Assembly: GCF_003946645.1 (NCBI RefSeq)
Contig: NZ_RHOU01000017.1
Coordinates: 1-45,114, forward strand
Direction: 5' to 3'
DNA: 45,114 nt
DNA from: Lapidilactobacillus wuchangensis
Lineage (GTDB): Bacteria > Bacillota > Bacilli > Lactobacillales > Lactobacillaceae
Below the pieces are notes generated by a model. It did no database searches, was not told where the DNA came from, and saw only the letters and a list, made by a program, of their open reading frames with translations. Both the position numbers and the translations under genes were made by a program. This document shows positions 16,439-24,833 of the stretch, piece by piece; position 1 is the stretch's first letter; the number at the start of each line of letters is the position of its first letter.

Positions 16439-17095
16439 ATGCAAAATTTTATTGATGCTTATAGCTGGGTCAACCTGCGCTTTTTACTCGAAGGTTTGTG
16501 GGTGACCATTTATGTTTCAGCGATTTCTGTTGTTTTTAGTTTCATTATTGGTGCGATTCTTGGTTTCATTCGTTACGTCAAAATTAAATACGTGTCGGCC
16601 TTAGTTGGTTTCTTAATTGATGTGATTCGTAATTTACCGTTGCTACTGATTATTTTCTTCATGTACTTTGGGCTGCCAAATACGATTGGCGTGCGTTTAA
16701 GCACGGTTAACGCGGCGATTCTTTCATTGACGATTTTTGAATCAGCAATGTTGGCGGAAATTATTCGCAGTGGAATCAGTGCTGTTGATACTGGGCAAAT
16801 GGAAGCTGCTCGCAGTAACGGGATGAGTTTCATGCAGGCCATGTGGTACATTATTTTGCCGCAAGCCTTGCGGCGGATGGTGCCACCAATTGTCAGCCAA
16901 TTCGTTTCGTTGGTGAAAGATTCATCCTTGGCAACGATTATTCTGTTGCCAGAATTAATGTTTCATTCCCAAGTCATCTATGGCCAGAATACGAATTACA
17001 TGATCCCAATGTTCGTGGCTTTGGCGGTGCTATATTTCATTATTTGTTTCTTGCTCAGCCAGTTGTCACATTTATTGGCCCGCAAGTTAGGTTAG
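16439..17095 (+). CDS. Amino-acid ABC transporter permease, second subunit
   Basis: Second permease of 218 residues with the same architecture as its neighbour: IRNLPLLLIIFFMYF near residues 63-77 and the coupling block GQMEAARSNGMSFMQAM (~119-135). AAAGGAGG precedes the ATG. It is the last gene of the operon, followed by a strong terminator. The two permeases are diverged paralogs, consistent with a heterodimeric channel. Confidence 0.94.
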   Translation: MQNFIDAYSWVNLRFLLEGLWVTIYVSAISVVFSFIIGAILGFIRYVKIKYVSALVGFLIDVIRNLPLLLIIFFMYFGLPNTIGVRLSTVNAAILSLTIFESAMLAEIIRSGISAVDTGQMEAARSNGMSFMQAMWYIILPQALRRMVPPIVSQFVSLVKDSSLATIILLPELMFHSQVIYGQNTNYMIPMFVALAVLYFIICFLLSQLSHLLARKLG

Positions 17096-17115
17096 TTTTG
17101 TTACAAATAAAATTG

Positions 17116-17156
17116 CAGTGGTGATGATTGCGGAAAATCGTCGCCGCTGTTTTTTT
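17116..17156 (+). terminator. Terminator of the amino-acid ABC operon
   Basis: The stem CAGTGGTGATGAT / ATCGTCGCCGCTG, with G-T pairs, is followed by TTTTTTT about 20 bp after the last stop codon. Confidence 0.88.
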
Positions 17157-17230
17157 CTGCTGGGGGACAGCAACCGAATTGGTTCGTGGTACACTGTGAT
17201 TAATGGATAAGCGATAATGGGAGCGCTAAA

Positions 17231-17767
17231 ATGACAATTACAATTTCAAGAATTACTTCAAAAAATGCCGCCGATATAAATTTGCCCAATGAATCATTTC
17301 GAATTTATGGCCGGATGATTGCGACTTTCGATGGTCAACAGTGGGCTTATACCACGACGCAATTACCAGCTGATCAAGTTCGCGAAATGATTTTTCCTGA
17401 CGAGCATTATGATTTTGCTGTACTACAAGCAGATCATTGGTTTGTGGGCGCTTATGATGAGAACGATCATTGTGTCGGTTTGGCGATTTACAAGCAAGCT
17501 TGGTTTAAATACCTTTATTTAGATGATTTGAAGGTGAATCGCGCTTATCGTGAGCAAGGAATCGGCCAGCAATTATTGCAGGCAGGTCGGGAAATCGCCC
17601 AAGAAAATAACTACCAGGGAATTTATACCATTGGTCAAGATAACAACTTGGCTGCCTGTCAGTTCTATTTGCATTCAAACTTTGTGATTGGCGGTTTGAA
17701 TACGCGCGAGTACTTTGGCACTAGCCAAGCTGATAAAAGTAATCTTTATTTCTACTGGGATTTTTAG
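17231..17767 (+). CDS. GNAT-family N-acetyltransferase
   Basis: Cytoplasmic protein of 178 residues with the Gcn5-related acetyltransferase fold in its second half. Strand beta-4 (YLYLDDLKVN, ~96-105) leads to the acetyl-CoA pyrophosphate loop (REQGIGQQLL, ~109-118), and NNLAACQFYLHSNFVIGG (~138-155) is the usual C-terminal block. The first ~60 residues are less conserved. The acceptor substrate is unknown. The start follows GGGAGCG. R copy 4 begins directly after the stop codon, so its internal hairpin is the first apparent terminator for this gene. Confidence 0.88.
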   Translation: MTITISRITSKNAADINLPNESFRIYGRMIATFDGQQWAYTTTQLPADQVREMIFPDEHYDFAVLQADHWFVGAYDENDHCVGLAIYKQAWFKYLYLDDLKVNRAYREQGIGQQLLQAGREIAQENNYQGIYTIGQDNNLAACQFYLHSNFVIGGLNTREYFGTSQADKSNLYFYWDF

Positions 17768-18600
17768 GGTGTAGCTGGGCAATTTGAAGTTGAACTAGTT
17801 TTGGACAGAACAGCGGACAACTCCGTTGCGGCCGGCGAGTTGTGGAACGCTGCCGACGTCGATTTAAGCTTTTGTTGCACAAAATCTTAAATACGAGTCT
17901 TCTTCTAAATGGCTGGCGCCATTAAGAAGAATTTGGCGGCTGACAACTCGGCGGCCTCCACTGCGTTTTGAGCTAGGTTGGTTCACTTTAGATTTTGTTG
18001 ATATCAAGTCAAAACTAGTAAAGGTAACTGTTAATCGCCCAGCAACCACCACGGAAAACTACCGGAAATCAACATCACTATTTTAAAAAGTAAATTGAAG
18101 TAACCTAATAAGTCTGTATAAGTCTGTATAAGTCTGTATAAGTCTGTATAAGTCTGTATAAGTCTGTTTGACAAATTTTCTGGATAAAACCAGAGAAGTC
18201 TCAAATTGGCTTTTTTTGTACTAATCATTTGTTATTGAAATTCAAATCGAGTTGAACTGCCTCGCTATCATTGCCTTAAGAACTAACAATGATTAAGTGC
18301 ACCACATCAACTCCAGACGGAATGGAGGGATCTTGTCGTCAGTCGCCAAATTATTGTTGGTGCTTTAGCACTTACAATAAGGCTTGCATTTGAGATTTTG
18401 TGAAACAAAAGCTCAAATCAACGCCGGCCGCGTTCCACGACAAGCAGCCCGCAATGCAGTCAGAACCAGCTCTGTCTTACCATCTTCATCGGGTTTTAAT
18501 TGTTTTGAACTTTGGTCTTTAATTGGTTCAAATCGATGCCGGCCGCGTTCCACAACCAGCAAGCCCGGAATGCAGTCAGACTCAATTCTGTTTCAAAACC
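17768..18600 (+). repeat. R element copy 4 (complete, expanded)
   Basis: The largest copy. An outer stem (AGCTGGGC at about 17773 with GCCCAGC ending near 18044) encloses a long form of the left arm: inner stem GAGTTGT/ACAACTC and hairpins ATTTAAG/CTTAAAT and TTCTTCT/AAGAAGAA. The spacer contains a 10-bp tandem repeat and then the standard TTTTCTGGATAAAACC hairpin with TTTTTTT. The right arm (18311-18475) pairs CTTGTCGT with ACGACAAG, where other copies have GGTTGT/ACAACC. An extra 3' half arm follows at 18491-18597. The element starts at the GNAT stop codon. Confidence 0.88.
18111..18170 (+). repeat. 10-bp tandem repeat inside R copy 4
   Basis: Five exact units of AGTCTGTATA and a sixth that diverges after AGTCTGT. 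The corresponding position in copies 2, 3, 5 and 6 has a single GCCTGTTTGAC-like segment. This looks like a local slippage expansion. Confidence 0.95.
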
Positions 18601-18765
18601 AGAATGTTTTTGCCTAAATAAAAATATTTTGTTAAAAAATGTCCAATATCCGACGCTGCCATCGTAATAGAGGGTGTAGGTATTAATAATCATGCTTAGC
18701 AGAATAAATTGATGCACGAGAATTAGAAATCAAAAATTGATTTTTTAGGGAAAGTCGGTGAGGTT

Positions 18766-19296
18766 ATGTTAGAGGAGGAGTTGATCACTAAGTTGCGCAG
18801 TCAGGATCAGGGCGCCTTGGCTGAGCTAATTAGGCAATATGGCGATTATGTGCTGCAAGTGATCTGGCATCAGCTGCCAAGTAGTTATGAGCGCAGTTAT
18901 ACCAGTGATATTGCCAATCGCTGTTATTTTCAAATTTGGTCGAAAATCAGTACTTTTGATGAGACGCGCGGCAATTTTAAAACTTGGTTAGGCGCGATAG
19001 TTAAGCATCAGGCGATTGATTATCAGCGTGGTCTGAATGCGACTTTCAAACAAATGGATATTGCCGATATGGTGATTCCCACGGCGCCACCAGATGAGCC
19101 ATTAGAGTTAGGCCAGTTGTTAAATGTGCTATCTGAAAAAGAACGGGAAATTTTCCAACTATATTTTGAAAAAGATTTAACACCTGAGGAAATTAGTCAA
19201 CGATTACGAATGCGTCGTGGTGCCGTCTATAAGCATTTATCGCGGGCGCGTCACAAATTACAGCAGGAGGCAGTGAAAAATGATTTCGGAAATTAA
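18766..19296 (+). CDS. ECF-type RNA polymerase sigma factor
   Basis: Sigma-70 family protein of 176 residues. Region 2 (~10-90) has LIRQYGDYVL, the Q-I-W segment and the TWLGAIVKHQAIDYQR block for -10 recognition. Region 4 (~122-170) is a helix-turn-helix: LSEKEREIFQLYF, LTPEEISQRL, RRGAVYKHLSRARHKL. Regions 1 and 3 are absent, as in group 4 sigma factors. Its end overlaps the next gene by 17 bp, so the following membrane protein is the obvious candidate partner or anti-sigma factor. No autoregulatory promoter could be defined. R copy 4 lies directly upstream. Confidence 0.93.
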   Translation: MLEEELITKLRSQDQGALAELIRQYGDYVLQVIWHQLPSSYERSYTSDIANRCYFQIWSKISTFDETRGNFKTWLGAIVKHQAIDYQRGLNATFKQMDIADMVIPTAPPDEPLELGQLLNVLSEKEREIFQLYFEKDLTPEEISQRLRMRRGAVYKHLSRARHKLQQEAVKNDFGN

Positions 19297-20041
19297 TCCA
19301 TATGTTGCCGTGATTGATCAAATGAATGGCTTTCCTGACCAAACGGATTTGACCCAAGTTGATGAGTCACTGCGGATTGCTTATCAAACGCGGGAAGCTA
19401 GTTTGTATCTGACCATGCAGCAAGTGTTAACTAAGTTGAAGGATCAGCTTCGTCCTGAAGAAATGATTATCAATTTAATGCCGATTACTAATGAAAACGG
19501 CAGTCAAGTTGCCACAAATGGTTACATGGGGATGTATGCTGCTAAAAGTACAGCCGGTGAAAATTATATTAAGACTCAAAAAAATTTGCGGGGCAATCGG
19601 CTGCTGGTTTTTACTGATCAACGCATTATCTTCTTGATTTTGGTGGAATTCATTGATGATCCAAGCCAATTTTTCTCTTATGACTATGACAAAATCAAGG
19701 CTATCAAATTAAAAGAGCATCGTGCTAGCGAACCGGCCGAATTAGCTAAGCCGTGGAAACGGAAGCACTATAAATGGTTTACTTTAGATTTCCAAACAGA
19801 AGATTTACAAGTTTTTACAGAAACATTGGATGTCAAAAATGCTAAATTATTTAAACGTAATTTGCTAACAATTCCTGGAATGAAAGCCATTGAAATTAGT
19901 CGTTACGTCCGCCGTAAGAATGTTTTCCAATTTATTTTCAGTAATACTAATTTTATGATCAAATTTATCCAGATTTTCTGGATTTTAGTGGTATTAGGTG
20001 GCCTAATCACAGTTTTGCATATGTATTTAACATATCGCTAG
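19280..20041 (+). CDS. Membrane-anchored protein, possible sigma partner with PH-like domain
   Basis: Unrecognised as a named protein; 253 residues. The N-terminal half is soluble and helical. Residues ~105-150 (NRLLVFTDQRIIF, then FFSYDYDKIKAIKL) look like a bacterial PH-type domain, where a TdqRi turn and a ysYdkI strand are common; this is pattern recognition, not a search result. One hydrophobic helix at the C-terminus (~226-248) would anchor it in the membrane with the bulk inside. It lacks the HxxxCxxC zinc motif of ZAS anti-sigma factors. The 17-bp overlap with the sigma gene suggests coupled production and a regulatory or sensing role. Confidence 0.7.
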   Translation: MISEINPYVAVIDQMNGFPDQTDLTQVDESLRIAYQTREASLYLTMQQVLTKLKDQLRPEEMIINLMPITNENGSQVATNGYMGMYAAKSTAGENYIKTQKNLRGNRLLVFTDQRIIFLILVEFIDDPSQFFSYDYDKIKAIKLKEHRASEPAELAKPWKRKHYKWFTLDFQTEDLQVFTETLDVKNAKLFKRNLLTIPGMKAIEISRYVRRKNVFQFIFSNTNFMIKFIQIFWILVVLGGLITVLHMYLTYR

Positions 20042-20054
20042 GAGGTTAATCAAC

Positions 20055-20333
20055 ATGGTAAAAGTTAAAAAAGTGGCAATGTTGCCAAATCTATTTGTTT
20101 CAGTAACATATGATAATGGTGAGCAGCGATACTTCCGCAGTAAAAGCAATGATATGGAAGTGAATACTTTGAATAAGAAGGCCCATAATCATGCTGGCTT
20201 TAGTCAAATGACGCCGGGATTCTATTGGATTGGCGAACAACCTGAGATTGAAGACGGCCGTTACTTCACCATGAATGGTCAGCGTTATGACGGTGACGAC
20301 ATCTACGTAACCGGGCAGAAACATCTGCACTAA
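20055..20333 (+). CDS. Small hypothetical protein of the sigma operon (92 aa)
   Basis: No family recognised. The protein is soluble, rich in aromatic and polar residues, with a short basic N-terminus (MVKVKKV), predicted beta-strand character (LFVSVTYDNGEQRYF) and a C-terminus with DGRYFTMNGQRYDGDDIYV. There is no signal peptide or membrane helix. AGGAGG lies just upstream, 13 bp after the membrane protein gene, and a terminator follows, so it is the third and last gene of the unit. The operon position makes it a candidate effector or accessory factor of the sigma system. Confidence 0.72.
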   Translation: MVKVKKVAMLPNLFVSVTYDNGEQRYFRSKSNDMEVNTLNKKAHNHAGFSQMTPGFYWIGEQPEIEDGRYFTMNGQRYDGDDIYVTGQKHLH

Positions 20334-20409
20334 GCGGTTATTGCCGTACGAATAATTAAACACGTCCAGATAGTAGCTAACCCATAAAATAGCTGAATAA
20401 ATTCTGGGA

Positions 20410-20441
20410 TCAAAGCAACCTTTCGCCGAGGTTGCTTTTTG
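20410..20441. terminator. Terminator of the sigma-factor operon
   Basis: The stem AAAGCAACCT/AGGTTGCTTT has a 7-nt loop and continues into TTTTTG, about 75 bp after the last stop. Confidence 0.9.
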
Positions 20442-20590
20442 TTTATCTGGTTTTAATTGGGATAGCCGGACCAGGCGATGATGCTGGTTACGAAAAATAT
20501 TAATCGAGAAATTTTATGCTGTGTCATTAGTCTAAAACCTGACTTTATTCCAAGCTGCTTGAATTGTGCTAAGACTTTCTCAGTTAGAGT

Positions 20591-21130
20591 GGTGGTTGCT
20601 GGGCGATTGAATGGGCGTGGAACGCTGTGGCCGTCGATTTGAGCTTATTGCTAGCGCAACAATCTCAAATGCGAGGCTTGTTCTAAGCGATAAATCGCTA
20701 AGAGTAATTTCACAGCTGACGCCAATCGCCCAGCAACCACCTGAATAAACTAACAGAATTGAGCACCACTAATTGGAAAAACAGATTGGTATAAACTACT
20801 AGGCCTGTTTGACAAGCTTTCTGAAATTAAACCAGATAATTGTCCAACAGGCTTTTTGAATACCACTGTTCAGATGTGACCACAATTCAAATCAAGTTGA
20901 TTAGTCTCACTATACTTGTCTCAAGCACGAACAAAGTTGAAGCGCACCACCTCAACTCCAGACGGAATGGAGGGCGTGGTTGTCAGCCGCCAAATTTGTC
21001 TTATTGCTTTAGCAATTAGACAAAGGCTCGTATTTGAAACAATTGCGGTTTTCAATTGGTTCAAATCGATGCCGGCCGCGTTCCACAACCAGCAAGCCCG
21101 GAATGCAGTCAGACTCAATTCCGTTTCAAC
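20591..21130 (+). repeat. R element copy 5 (complete)
   Basis: Left arm 20591-20741 has the exact 18-bp closing stem. The spacer hairpin reads CCTGTTTGACA...TGTCCAACAGG, with a changed base pair relative to copy 2, and ends in TTTTT. The right arm at 20956-21125 has hairpin 1 TTTGTCT/AGACAAA and hairpin 2 ATTTGAA/TTCAAAT. It lies between the sigma operon terminator and the pstS promoter and shares nearly all bases with copy 6. Confidence 0.92.
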
Positions 21131-21253
21131 CCCGGCACCAGATTTAATGGGTTACTGAATTTTGAAATCAAATGATGATTATTACACAAGCCCAATTTTA
21201 TTTTTCATTTAATAACTTAAATGCTGAAACTTTCTGGGAAAATAAACGGTAAC

Positions 21254-21294
21254 TTTACACGATGTTTACATAAATCATACTTAATCTTTATATG
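21254..21294 (+). promoter_or_regulatory. Pho-box-like array and promoter of the pst operon
   Basis: TTTACA occurs at 21254 and 21265, and TTTATA at 21287. These positions are in register with an 11-bp period, with a degenerate CATACT at 21276. PhoP/PhoB-type regulators bind direct repeats of about this form and spacing. TTTACA at 21265 with TATATG at 21289 (18-bp spacer) could be the -35/-10 pair, about 60 bp before the pstS ATG. The regulator at 26527-27270 is the natural candidate to bind here. Confidence 0.6.
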
Positions 21295-21351
21295 CCCCTG
21301 CTAAACTTCTTTTTGTAACGAAGACAGAATAAAAGAATAGGGGAGTCAAAC

Positions 21352-22248
21352 ATGAAAGCAAAACTGGTTCTAGGATCACTAGCAGTTGCAGGATTATTAT
21401 TGTTAGGAGCTTGTGGCAAACAGGCTGCAGCTGGCAACTCCAGTTCAAGTTCGAGTAGCACTGCGAAGAGCGCTAAAGTAATGGCAGTGGGCTCGACGGC
21501 TTTACAACCTTTAGTAGAACAAGCTGCTAAAGATTTCCAAAAAGAAAATTCAAATATTACCGTTAATGTTCAAGGTGGCGGTTCTGGAACTGGGTTGAGT
21601 CAAGTCGCTCAAGGCTCAGTTGCCATTGGTAACTCGGATATTTTCGCCGAAGCTAAAGATGGTGTGCCAGCTGATAAATTAACTGATCATAAAGTAGCCG
21701 TTGTCGGCATGGCACCAGTAACTAACCCAGAAGTTGGCGTGAAGTCAGTGACGATGGCACAATTAAAAGATATTTTTACTGGCAAGATCAAAAACTGGAA
21801 AGAAGTCGGCGGCCATGATGAAGCAATTACTGTGATTAATCGTGCTGAAGGCAGTGGGACTCGGGCAACTTTTGAAGCAGCTGTTTTAGACGGTGCCAAA
21901 GCTGTTAAGTCACAGGAACAAGATTCAAATGGGACCGTTCAACAAATTGTTCGCTCAACACCTGGTGCGATCAGTTACTTGGCTTTCTCATACTTCAAGT
22001 CAGATATCCAACCATTAGCAATTGATGGGGTTGAACCAACTGAAGCCAATGTGACAACTAACAAATGGAAAATCTGGTCATATGAACATATGTATACGCA
22101 AAAGAAAATTGATGACGCTACTAAGAAATTCTTAGCTTATATGGAAACTGATCAAGTTCAAAATGGCGCCGTTAAGAAATTGGGTTACATCAGTATTCAT
22201 GACATGAAAGTATCTAAGGACGCACAAAACAAAGTAAGCGAGAAGTGA
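21352..22248 (+). CDS. pstS: Phosphate-binding lipoprotein PstS
   Basis: Extracytoplasmic phosphate receptor of the high-affinity Pst importer. The signal peptide ends in LGAC (cysteine 21) and is followed by a serine-rich linker (~31-40). Phosphate-binding motifs are present: GSTALQPL (~47-54), GGGSGTGLSQV (~76-86) and NRAEGSGTRATFE (~163-175). Length 298 is normal. AGGGGAG lies upstream of the ATG. It is first in an operon of seven genes. Confidence 0.97.
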   Translation: MKAKLVLGSLAVAGLLLLGACGKQAAAGNSSSSSSSTAKSAKVMAVGSTALQPLVEQAAKDFQKENSNITVNVQGGGSGTGLSQVAQGSVAIGNSDIFAEAKDGVPADKLTDHKVAVVGMAPVTNPEVGVKSVTMAQLKDIFTGKIKNWKEVGGHDEAITVINRAEGSGTRATFEAAVLDGAKAVKSQEQDSNGTVQQIVRSTPGAISYLAFSYFKSDIQPLAIDGVEPTEANVTTNKWKIWSYEHMYTQKKIDDATKKFLAYMETDQVQNGAVKKLGYISIHDMKVSKDAQNKVSEK

Positions 22249-22253
22249 TTTAA

Positions 22254-23162
22254 ATGAAACCAAATCCACTTTTTACCCGCTCGAAAGAAATCCGTCAAGA
22301 TAATTGGGGCCGTTGGTTATGCTACATCAGCGTGAGCATTCTCTTACTCCTCGTCGTCACAATTATTTATTTCATCAGTAGTAAAGGGATTCAGACTTTT
22401 ACCAAAAATCATGTTTCGGTGTGGTCATTCTTGACCACCGCTGATTGGAATACGGGCAGCTTGAACGGTAAGGCGGATCTTGGGGCATTAGCGTTAATGA
22501 CAACTTCATTTGTGACAACTATGCTAGCGGCAGCTTTGGCAACACCGCTAGCTTTTGTCATAGGGATTTATGTTGTGGCGCTGCAACCCAAGTTCGGTCA
22601 GAAATTCGTTCAGCCGATCATTGAATTGTTATTGGGGATTCCCTCAGTCGTTTATGGGTTTATTGGCCTGACAGTTTTGGTGCCGATCATTCGTCGACAT
22701 TTTGGCGGCACTGGCTTCGGGATTTTAGCGGGGGCGCTGATTCTGGCGCTGATGATTCTGCCAACGATTACTTCGCTGGCGATTGAAAGTATGCGCAGCG
22801 TTGACCCGAGCTATCAAAAGTTTGCTTACACCCTGGGTTGTACGCGGTGGCAAGTGATTTATCACGTGATCCTAAGAATCTCCGCTAAGAAATTAGTCGT
22901 CGCAGTGATTTATGGGGTGGCCCGGGCTTTCGGTGAAGCCTTAGCCGTCCAAATGGTCATTGGGAACACGGTCCAATTTGCGACGAACTTAGTTTCACCA
23001 ACTGCAACGTTGACTAGTAAGCTGACGACCGATATTGGCAACACGATTGATGGCACTTTGCCTAATAATGCTTTGTGGACGTTAGCACTGATCCTGTTAT
23101 TGATTTCGTTAGCGTTTAATCTGATTGTCAAAGGCTTTACGAAAGGAGACCGCTCAGCATGA
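22254..23162 (+). CDS. pstC: Phosphate ABC transporter permease PstC
   Basis: Membrane permease of 302 residues with six expected helices. A long external loop after helix 1 contains VWSFLTTADWN. The block LLGIPSVVYGFIGL is diagnostic of the PstC/PstA family, and the coupling segment has TLGCTRWQVIYHVILR. It starts 5 bp after pstS, and its stop overlaps pstA by 4 bp (ATGA). Confidence 0.96.
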   Translation: MKPNPLFTRSKEIRQDNWGRWLCYISVSILLLLVVTIIYFISSKGIQTFTKNHVSVWSFLTTADWNTGSLNGKADLGALALMTTSFVTTMLAAALATPLAFVIGIYVVALQPKFGQKFVQPIIELLLGIPSVVYGFIGLTVLVPIIRRHFGGTGFGILAGALILALMILPTITSLAIESMRSVDPSYQKFAYTLGCTRWQVIYHVILRISAKKLVVAVIYGVARAFGEALAVQMVIGNTVQFATNLVSPTATLTSKLTTDIGNTIDGTLPNNALWTLALILLLISLAFNLIVKGFTKGDRSA

Positions 23163-24031
23163 ATCGTTATTTAATCGATCGTATTTGCCGTTGGCTGATT
23201 TATGCCGTGGTCGCTGCTGTAGTCGCCTTAATTCTGATTTTCGTCGGTTTTCTGATTACGAAAGGTTGGTCGACGGTCAGCTGGCAATTTTTAACGACTA
23301 CTAGTGATGATGGTATCGGGATTCGTGATCAGCTGTTTAATTCACTTTATCTGTTGATCTTAACGCTAATTCTTTCTTGTCCGATCGCGTTGGGGTCGGC
23401 GATTGCTTTGACGATTTATGGCGAGAAGAGTCGCTTTGCCGCAGTAGCGAAAATGGCGATTCAGGCGCTCAGCTCTTTGCCATCAATTATCATTGGGTTA
23501 TTTGGTTTTCTGCTCTTAGTACTGAAGTTTAAAATTGGTTTTTCAGTACTTTCTGGCGCGATTGCCTTAACTTTCTTCAATTTACCAATTTTAACGCAAA
23601 GTATGTCGCTGGCGATTGCCACAGTGCCAAGTAGTCGCTTGAACGCCGGTATTTCATTGGGGGTTTCCCAGTGGCACACAATTACCAAAGTGGTGCTGCC
23701 CGAAGCAATCCCCGGCATGATTTCTGGGGTAGTTTTAAGCGCTGGCCGAGTATTTGGTGAAGCAGCTGCTTTAATTTATACCGCTGGTCAAAGTGCGCCT
23801 AAATTAAATTATGCCAATTGGAATATTTTCGATGGCAATAGCTTCCTCAATCCGTTACGACCAGCAGAAACGTTGGCTGTGCACATTTGGAAATTAAATA
23901 CCGAAAGCATTGGTCCCAACGCGGAATTGATTTCCCGAGGGACGATTGTTGTTTTGATCATAACAATTGTGGCGTTCAATTTCTTAGCGCGCCAATTAGC
24001 CAATCATTGGCAACATAAAATTTATCGTTAG
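23159..24031 (+). CDS. pstA: Phosphate ABC transporter permease PstA
   Basis: Second permease of the Pst importer, 290 residues. The family block ALSSLPSIIIGLFGF and the coupling segment SLGVSQWHTITKVVLPEAIPG are clear. The external region after helix 1 (STVSWQFLTTTSDDGIGI) matches the PstC/PstA layout. It overlaps pstC by 4 bp and is followed after 12 bp by the first pstB. Confidence 0.96.
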   Translation: MNRYLIDRICRWLIYAVVAAVVALILIFVGFLITKGWSTVSWQFLTTTSDDGIGIRDQLFNSLYLLILTLILSCPIALGSAIALTIYGEKSRFAAVAKMAIQALSSLPSIIIGLFGFLLLVLKFKIGFSVLSGAIALTFFNLPILTQSMSLAIATVPSSRLNAGISLGVSQWHTITKVVLPEAIPGMISGVVLSAGRVFGEAAALIYTAGQSAPKLNYANWNIFDGNSFLNPLRPAETLAVHIWKLNTESIGPNAELISRGTIVVLIITIVAFNFLARQLANHWQHKIYR

Positions 24032-24043
24032 CGAGGTGAGTTC

Positions 24044-24829
24044 ATGACCACTGCAGTTGAAACTTATTTACAAACACCAACTGAACCAATTGCGATTCGA
24101 ACAGAAAATTTGTCGGTGACTTATGACCAATTGGCTTTAACCCCCACAAATTTACAGTTTCCGCAACATGCAATCACCGCTTTAATTGGGCCGTCTGGTT
24201 CAGGCAAGTCGACGTTTCTGCGCTGCTTGAATCGAATGAATGATGGTCTTGCTCAAGTTGACGGTAAAATTATGTTAGGTGATGTTGATGTTAATCGGCC
24301 TGAGGTGAACGTTTATCGGTTGCGCCAACAAGTGGGAATGCTTTTTCAGCAACCCAATCCGTTCGCGCGGTCAATTCGGTTTAACTTGAGTTTTGGTGTT
24401 TTGGAGCATCAACGAATTAGTAAGGCTGAATTACAGGCAAAAATGCAAACGGCTTTAGAAATGGTTGATTTGTGGTCAGAGATTGACGGCGATTTGGATC
24501 GTAATGCCTTACAACTTTCTGGTGGGCAACAGCAACGTTTATGCTTGGCGCGGACTTTGATGTTAACACCTAATGTGCTGTTGCTAGACGAACCGGCCAG
24601 TGCTCTCGATCCAATTGCCACTGCTAAAATCGAAGCGAATTTGCTGAAGCTGAAGCAAGATTATACCATTATTATTGTGACGCATAATCTGGAACAAGCG
24701 GCGCGGATCAGTGATTACACGGCGTTCTTTTATGAGGGGCAGTTACGGGAGTTCGACCGGACGAAGAAGCTGTTCATTAAACCGCATTTGCAATTAACCA
24801 ACGATTATTTATCAGGAAACTTTGGGTGA
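24044..24829 (+). CDS. pstB: Phosphate ABC transporter ATP-binding protein PstB, first copy
   Basis: ATPase of the Pst importer, 261 residues. Walker A GPSGSGKST, the family block FLRCLNRMND, Q-loop FQQPNPF, signature LSGGQQQRLCLAR, Walker B LLLDEPASALDP and switch THNLEQAARISD are all intact. AGGTGAG precedes the start. The first ~25 residues are longer than in the second copy. Two PstB proteins encoded in tandem are common in lactobacilli and streptococci. Confidence 0.96.
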   Translation: MTTAVETYLQTPTEPIAIRTENLSVTYDQLALTPTNLQFPQHAITALIGPSGSGKSTFLRCLNRMNDGLAQVDGKIMLGDVDVNRPEVNVYRLRQQVGMLFQQPNPFARSIRFNLSFGVLEHQRISKAELQAKMQTALEMVDLWSEIDGDLDRNALQLSGGQQQRLCLARTLMLTPNVLLLDEPASALDPIATAKIEANLLKLKQDYTIIIVTHNLEQAARISDYTAFFYEGQLREFDRTKKLFIKPHLQLTNDYLSGNFG

Positions 24830-24833
24830 TTCG

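Noticed and set aside
18111-18170. Tandem 10-bp units as a CRISPR array
   Set aside because: The units are contiguous, without spacers, and far too short; no cas gene is present.
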